DNA of 22,123 nucleotides from Elusimicrobia bacterium UBA6262 (GTDB lineage: Bacteria; CAYTYR01; UBA6262). The stretch's first letter is position 1; every line of letters begins with the position of its first letter. The stretch lies in contig DJVG01000037.1 in assembly GCA_002441095.1 (NCBI GenBank), positions 1 through 22,123 on the forward strand, read 5' to 3'. Both the position numbers and the translations under genes were made by a program. Positions 21,972 through 22,123 of this stretch are shown here, piece after piece. Below the pieces are notes generated by a model. That model did no database searches. It had not been told where the DNA came from and worked only from the letters and a program-made list of their open reading frames with translations.

Positions 21972-22123
21972 ATGCCAGATAAAACAAGTAAGAAGCGATT
22001 AGGAGAAATGTTGATCGATTCTGGCGTGATTAATGAACGCCAGTTGCAGGAAGCCCTCGAAGCCCAGAAACGCACCGGTGAACGGCTTGGGAAAACGCTG
22101 GTAAAATTAGGTTTTATCGACGA
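21972..22123 (+). CDS. GspE/PilB-type ATPase or related protein, N-terminal domain (3' end outside window)
   Basis: The first 50 codons of a gene running off the window. The protein starts MPDKTSKKRLGEMLIDSGVI and continues NERQLQEALEAQKRTGERLG, then KTLVKLGFID, the GspE/PilB N-terminal domain (T2SSE_N) present in type II secretion and type IV pilus ATPases. This domain also occurs alone or in other fusions, and the ATPase part is not visible, so the symbol is left blank. GGAGA at 21963-21967 is well placed for ATG 21972. A strong sigma70-type promoter lies 140 bases upstream. Confidence 0.8.
   Translation, partial: MPDKTSKKRLGEMLIDSGVINERQLQEALEAQKRTGERLGKTLVKLGFID

Overview
The window (about 22 kb, GC in the mid-40s by eye) is a gene-dense stretch of a diderm bacterial chromosome. 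Evidence for two membranes: an outer-membrane beta-barrel ending in Phe, a PorV/PorQ-like barrel, an HtrA/DegP protease, and an ECF sigma/anti-sigma pair with exported partners. The PorV-like barrel beside a protein with a C-terminal YPNPFN/FlgD-type Ig tail, plus the TMTC-like and ArnT-like transferases, suits an uncultured lineage near the FCB group or a phylum such as Omnitrophota, Elusimicrobiota or their relatives. The sequence alone does not fix the phylum. No tRNA, rRNA, CRISPR array, transposase or integrase was seen.

Layout. (1) 2-2587: the 3' end of lon, a short archaemetzincin homologue that has lost its catalytic histidines, and a soluble GAF-PAS histidine kinase. (2) 2705-5519: a tight five-gene operon: ECF sigma factor, zinc-binding membrane anti-sigma factor, a small exported protein whose acidic motif copies the anti-sigma tail, a DUF3106-like exported protein built of seven exact 18-residue repeats, and an outer-membrane barrel. 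(3) 5520-5795: a non-coding stretch with a sigma70-type promoter, three consecutive hairpins and a T8 tract, best read as a small RNA or a leader ending in a terminator, followed by short repeats and another hairpin. (4) 5796-9083: a PorV-like barrel fused to TPRs, then a six-kelch secreted protein with a FlgD/T9SS-like tail. (5) 9143-11216: a membrane class III adenylate cyclase and a DUF3307 membrane protein. (6) 11217-13086: htrA behind a promoter of the E. coli sigmaE type (GGAACTT-N16-TCTAA), a strongly structured leader and an intrinsic terminator. (7) 13088-21784: a cell-surface cluster of a TMTC-like glycosyltransferase with TPRs, two membrane-anchored alkaline-phosphatase-superfamily enzymes with Thr at the nucleophile site, an opposite-strand membrane metallophosphoesterase overlapping both neighbours, and an ArnT/PMT-like GT39 enzyme. 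(8) 21785-22123: a strong promoter and the first 50 codons of a GspE/PilB-type N-terminal domain.

How the parts may work together. The sigma/anti-sigma operon and the sigmaE-type promoter on htrA suggest one envelope-stress regulon: the exported partners would report on the periplasm or outer membrane, and HtrA would clear damaged protein. Region 7 looks like a pathway for glycosylating surface polymers or proteins and adding or removing phosphate-linked groups; its substrate cannot be read from the sequence. The least explained elements are the candidate RNA at 5579-5687, the shared anti-sigma/small-protein motif with its 18-residue-repeat neighbour, and the metallophosphoesterase whose start codon lies in the same CCATGG as that of the divergent gene.
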